9,346 nt of DNA from JAAZBV01 sp964499695 (lineage in GTDB: Bacteria; Desulfobacterota; DSM-4660; Desulfatiglandales; HGW-15), in NCBI GenBank assembly GCA_964499695.1, contig CAZCMD010000177.1, positions 1 to 9,346 on the forward strand, in the 5' to 3' direction. This document shows positions 6,860-9,346 of the stretch, piece after piece. Under the pieces are notes generated by a model. That model did no database searches, had not been told where the DNA came from, and saw nothing but the letters and a program-made list of their open reading frames with translations. The position numbers and the translations under genes were made by a program. Each line of letters opens with the position of its first letter. The stretch's first letter is position 1.

Positions 6860-8530
6860 TTATTGTTCAACATGTCCGGGATTACATAAAATTATTTTTG
6901 ACGGCTCTATAACCGTTGGCTCTTTCAGTGCTGTCCGGGCAACCTGCCGGTGATTATCACCATAGCAGACATATGTGGTCTTGGCATTTCTCGTATCACC
7001 CGTAATTTTACAGCGAAGGTATTCCTTAACACTCAGCAAAATAACCGCTGTTGATGCAGCAATTGTTGTTATCCCCGGGGCACCAAAGTGTTCACGAAAA
7101 AGAATTTTAACCTCTTTCAAAAGCTTTTCACTTCTCAGGTTCTGAACAAAAATTGTCGCGGCAGCAAGGAAGTATCTCATTATCTTGAGTCTTTTTTCAA
7201 ATGATATTTTATGCTTCCTTATACTCTCATCTTTATGTTCATTACAATATATGTAGCCCATTAATGCCGTTTTTATCGCCCTGAGCATTGACGCTCCATT
7301 CCTGTTATAGTCAATCTCAAATGCCAGTCTTAAAAACTCCCTTGATTCATCCCTTGTAAAATGCTCATGATGGAACCATATTTCACCCTGCCCATGCTGG
7401 GACTCATATGGGATATCGTTCATTAATTTCCCTGCTTTTTCGTAGGCACTGTACAACTGTGTTCCCGGTATTGGTCCCAGTGATGCAAATTGAAGATAAT
7501 CGGGATTAAGAGAGGTAACAAAATCAACATCTTCCCATATTGTTTTTTTGTCATGGTTTTCCAGAAACAGAATGGATGATGCGAGCACGCTGACCCCTCT
7601 TTTCCTGAGGCCTGCTATTAGCGACATGAAGTCGGTTCCGCTGTTTTTCGAGTATATCTCCTGTTGCGATTCAACCCCGATCCAGATAAAATTGACCCCC
7701 ATTCTTACAAGGATATCAAGGTCGCCCAGTTCTTTGATTGTTTCAGCCGAGCTGAATATTGCAAAGGTAAAATGCCTGTTATTGTTCTCCATCAATTCAA
7801 GTAGTTCCAAGGCCCTGTCTTTCATTTTGAGAAAGTTTTCATCCAGGACACCAAAGTCAGTGATACCCATTTCATCCTCATACCTGCAGCAAAGGTCATA
7901 TATTTCCTTTCCGTTCTTCAGGTATGGAATGTATTCTCCAAAAAAATGTGATGTAGCGCAAAACCTGCATTTGTTGGGGCAGCCCACACCTGTTATAAGT
8001 ATGCCTGAATCTGACGCCCATGGAACACCCATAACCTGCCTGTTAAATGAGCTGTATCCCAGAGGATGATTAATCGGCTTATCCTGATCCTCACCAAAAA
8101 GCTTTCTCAGAAAATATACCCCTTCTCCCCTGCATATATAATCATTATCAATCATCTCCTCGATCCCTGGGATGCTGGCGCCATGTCCACCCAGAATGAT
8201 TTTTGTTCCGGGAGACATCTGCCTGATAACCCTGGCCATTTCTTTTGCCTTCTTGAAATTGGGGATGATGAAGCTTATCCCTATATAGTCATAACCCTTT
8301 TTCAGTTCCTGTTTGAAACGCTTAAGGCTTGGGAAATCGAGCACGGTTGCTGGCATATCGATATTTTCGGCAAGAAAATAAAGCCCCTGGCTCCGATGGT
8401 TGAAACGATATGAAAATATGCCCTGTTCCCTTGTGACCTGATTATGGAAAAGTTCCATTTTATTTTCTTTAACGCCATATTCATCATCAACCGCATATGG
8501 ACCGAATACCGAGGTAAGTAGTAACTTCAT
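6860..8530 (-). CDS. B12-binding-domain radical SAM protein
   Basis: A 556-residue cytoplasmic enzyme. Residues 1 to about 145 form a cobalamin-binding-like domain (YIGISFIIPNFKKA at 82-95, KIILGGHGAS at 110-119, CRGEGVYF at 133-140). The radical SAM core follows, with the 4Fe-4S motif CPNKCRFC (Cys184, 188, 191), DFGVLDENF (225-233), WIGVESQ (283-289) and a conserved YLQFASLGPIPGTQLY (345-360). The C-terminal ~190 residues are a family-specific helical extension with Cys508, 522 and 549. Such enzymes methylate or rearrange unactivated carbons, and the substrate is unknown. The ATG at 8530 is chosen because GGAG lies 7 nt before it and MKLLLTSVFGPYAVDDEYG is a typical opening; a frame start at 8584 would run through a terminator-like hairpin. 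No partner gene for a pathway is adjacent, so it is an orphan here. Confidence 0.92.
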   Translation of the reverse strand: MKLLLTSVFGPYAVDDEYGVKENKMELFHNQVTREQGIFSYRFNHRSQGLYFLAENIDMPATVLDFPSLKRFKQELKKGYDYIGISFIIPNFKKAKEMARVIRQMSPGTKIILGGHGASIPGIEEMIDNDYICRGEGVYFLRKLFGEDQDKPINHPLGYSSFNRQVMGVPWASDSGILITGVGCPNKCRFCATSHFFGEYIPYLKNGKEIYDLCCRYEDEMGITDFGVLDENFLKMKDRALELLELMENNNRHFTFAIFSSAETIKELGDLDILVRMGVNFIWIGVESQQEIYSKNSGTDFMSLIAGLRKRGVSVLASSILFLENHDKKTIWEDVDFVTSLNPDYLQFASLGPIPGTQLYSAYEKAGKLMNDIPYESQHGQGEIWFHHEHFTRDESREFLRLAFEIDYNRNGASMLRAIKTALMGYIYCNEHKDESIRKHKISFEKRLKIMRYFLAAATIFVQNLRSEKLLKEVKILFREHFGAPGITTIAASTAVILLSVKEYLRCKITGDTRNAKTTYVCYGDNHRQVARTALKEPTVIEPSKIILCNPGHVEQ

Positions 8531-8543
8531 GTAATGACTCCAT

Positions 8544-8581
8544 AAATAAAAAGCCACAGGATTTAATAAAATCCCGTGGCT
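8544..8581 (-). terminator. terminator-like hairpin in front of the radical SAM gene
   Basis: Bases 8552-8564 pair with 8569-8581 (13 positions with one A-C mismatch, AATA loop), and on the minus strand the stem is followed by TTTTTATTT. It ends only a few bases before the GGAG ribosome-binding site of the radical SAM gene. It can end transcription coming from the decayed genes upstream, or act as an attenuator in this gene's own leader. The word AAATAAAAAG is repeated directly on both sides (8544-8553 and 8583-8592). Confidence 0.7.
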
Positions 8582-8722
8582 CAAATAAAAAGTTTTTGAA
8601 ATTTTATCAGTAAATCAAATATGTAATACAGGACCGGATAATAACCCGGTTTGGTAATGAATGTCAATTAATGAATCCATGTGGAAAATTTAGCAATCCT
8701 TTAGAATTTTGGCAACTCAATT

Positions 8723-8851
8723 TTAAAGAAAATATTTATTCTCTTTTGCTATGGCCTCTCCCCTTTCAACAGAAAATCCAATAGCAGCCAGGCTCAGCTC
8801 GGGAAAGGGAAATGGGACAATAACAATAGAGTCTTTTACAAATTTTGCCAT
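8723..8851 (-). pseudogene. truncated MazF/PemK-type toxin
   Basis: An ATG at 8851 with GAGGAGG 6-8 nt upstream opens a 42-codon frame ending at TAA (8723-8725). Its start, MAKFVKDSIVIVPFPFPELS, closely matches the first strand of MazF/PemK endoribonuclease toxins (typical opening ...GDIVLVPFPF.DLS). After residue 20 the similarity stops (LAAIGFSVERGEAIAKENKYFL), and the length is under half of the usual 110-120 residues, so the catalytic part is missing and the product should be inactive. The first 16 bases overlap the end of the antitoxin-like frame, the classic coupled TA arrangement. The family call rests on the N-terminal motif and on this coupling. Confidence 0.68.
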
Positions 8852-8952
8852 GCATCATCCTCCTCAGGCCTCAGCCAGTCTTTTGCTAAAGAAGATTCGC
8901 TCATTACAGTAATATCCATTTCCCTCTCAAACTCCTTTCCATGAAAACCAGA
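8836..8952 (-). pseudogene. C-terminal part of a MazF/PemK-partner antitoxin
   Basis: The frame gives MSESSLAKDWLRPEEDDAWQNL before TAA at 8836-8838, the acidic tail I associate with antitoxins that cap MazF/PemK toxins. In-frame ATGs are at 8919 and 8904; upstream the frame closes at a TAA (8953-8955). A neighbouring frame begins MENEQAEINLVF at an ATG at 8978 and would join this one if a single-base shift in the GGTTTTCATGG stretch were restored, so a frameshift is likely. Intact antitoxins of this type run to about 70-90 residues with a DNA-binding N-terminal domain, which is absent here. Confidence 0.62.
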
Positions 8953-9084
8953 TTAATTTCCGCCTGTTCATTCTCCATAATCACGCCAGGGCATGATGGA
9001 CAGGTGCGGGTAGGTCGAATGATTATTGATTACTAATATCTGCCAATAATGAAGGATTTCCCGGTTAATCATTTTTTGTATTCG
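8953..9084. other. intergenic remainder, no gene seen
   Basis: Apart from the possible out-of-frame antitoxin start at 8978, this stretch holds no credible reading frame or strong hairpin. The same is true of 8585-8722 on the other side of the toxin remnant, where only a 5-bp ACCGG/CCGGT pairing (8633-8650) is visible. Confidence 0.5.
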
Positions 9085-9346
9085 TTAAACCGAGGGCTCT
9101 CCCCCTCTGTCTTTTCCTCCAAATATTTTTTGTATTTTACCCGCGGCTTTCTGCAGGCCTTCTTGTACAGACTTGAAACCAGTATAAAAGATATTTCTTT
9201 TTTCTTCGATTAAAAAATGATCAATAATCCTGGCAAATTCTGGTGTTCTCAAATAACCGTAAACCTTATGAGGATTACCCTTTCCATTAATTTCGTAATC
9301 ATTACAAACATTAATATCCTCAACGTTGATGCCCTTTTCATTCTTT
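9085..9346 (-). CDS. unrecognised protein, C-terminal 86 residues (start outside window)
   Basis: The minus strand is open from the window edge to TAA at 9085-9087. The visible 86 residues run KNEKGINVEDINVCNDYEIN, GKGNPHKVYGYLRTPEFARI, IDHFLIEEKRNIFYTGFKSV, ending in the basic tail QEGLQKAAGKIQKIFGGKDR and GGEPSV. Composition is protein-like, with no membrane segment and one Cys. I do not recognise the family. There is no terminator-like hairpin after the stop. It is read towards the decayed toxin-antitoxin locus. Confidence 0.6.
   Translation of the reverse strand, partial: KNEKGINVEDINVCNDYEINGKGNPHKVYGYLRTPEFARIIDHFLIEEKRNIFYTGFKSVQEGLQKAAGKIQKIFGGKDRGGEPSV

Noticed and set aside
7548..8069. 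173-codon plus-strand open frame
   Set aside because: It lies wholly inside the radical SAM gene on the opposite strand and has no family motifs or ribosome-binding site.
8531..8584. Upstream start of the radical SAM frame at 8584
   Set aside because: The extra 18 residues are encoded by the hairpin stem and U tract, and the ATG at 8530 has the ribosome-binding site and the family-like N-terminus.
9064..9092. CGGTTTAA / TTAACCG pairing after the partial gene at the window end
   Set aside because: Bulged 7-bp stem, long loop and no following U tract; not a credible terminator.

Overview
The window looks like chromosomal DNA from an anaerobic Gram-negative bacterium, most likely Desulfobacterota (former Deltaproteobacteria). 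This is inferred from gene content: a Tat-exported Cys-rich DUF3795 protein, a C_GCAxxG_C_C redox protein, a cobalamin-type radical SAM enzyme and a class of SAM methyltransferase I associate with that group. No rRNA, tRNA, CRISPR array, intact insertion sequence or phage gene was seen.

Layout. (1) 1-1235, plus strand: the 3' part of a DHA2-type MFS transporter, cut by the window edge. (2) 1382-3464, minus strand: a likely operon, in transcription order a C_GCAxxG_C_C protein, an NAD-type short-chain dehydrogenase, and a Tat-signal DUF3795 protein with a C-terminal zinc ribbon. Upstream on the same strand (3630-3848) is a start-less C-terminal remnant resembling a metallo-beta-lactamase-fold protein, perhaps the decayed first gene of the cluster. 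(3) 4079-4822, plus: protein-L-isoaspartate O-methyltransferase carrying an N-terminal signal peptide, so probably exported. (4) 5024-5522, minus: a 62-residue Cys/His-rich small protein and a cold-shock protein, the latter with a clear terminator and a plausible promoter with a leader of about 110 nt. (5) 5681-5880: an extremely AT-rich block (15 G/C in 200 bases) with a perfect 15-bp inverted repeat. (6) about 6128-6754, plus: a SAM methyltransferase whose coding similarity extends upstream of its first usable start codon. (7) 6860-8530, minus: a B12-binding radical SAM protein with a terminator-like hairpin directly in front of its ribosome-binding site. (8) 8723-8952, minus: the decayed remains of a MazF/PemK-type toxin-antitoxin pair. 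(9) 9085-9346, minus: the 3' end of an unrecognised gene running off the window.

How the parts relate. The 1382-3464 cluster joins three proteins with redox or metal character (Cys-rich cytoplasmic protein, dehydrogenase, exported Cys-rich protein) and is the best candidate for an uncharacterised functional unit. The isoaspartyl methyltransferase and the cold-shock protein are stress/maintenance functions on separate transcription units. The region from about 8580 to 9084 is a gene graveyard. I see no complete, obviously new multi-gene system. The most unusual items are the signal-peptide methyltransferase, the methyltransferase lacking a start codon, the SDR with Cys in place of the conserved Asn, the AT-rich block and the two gene remnants.
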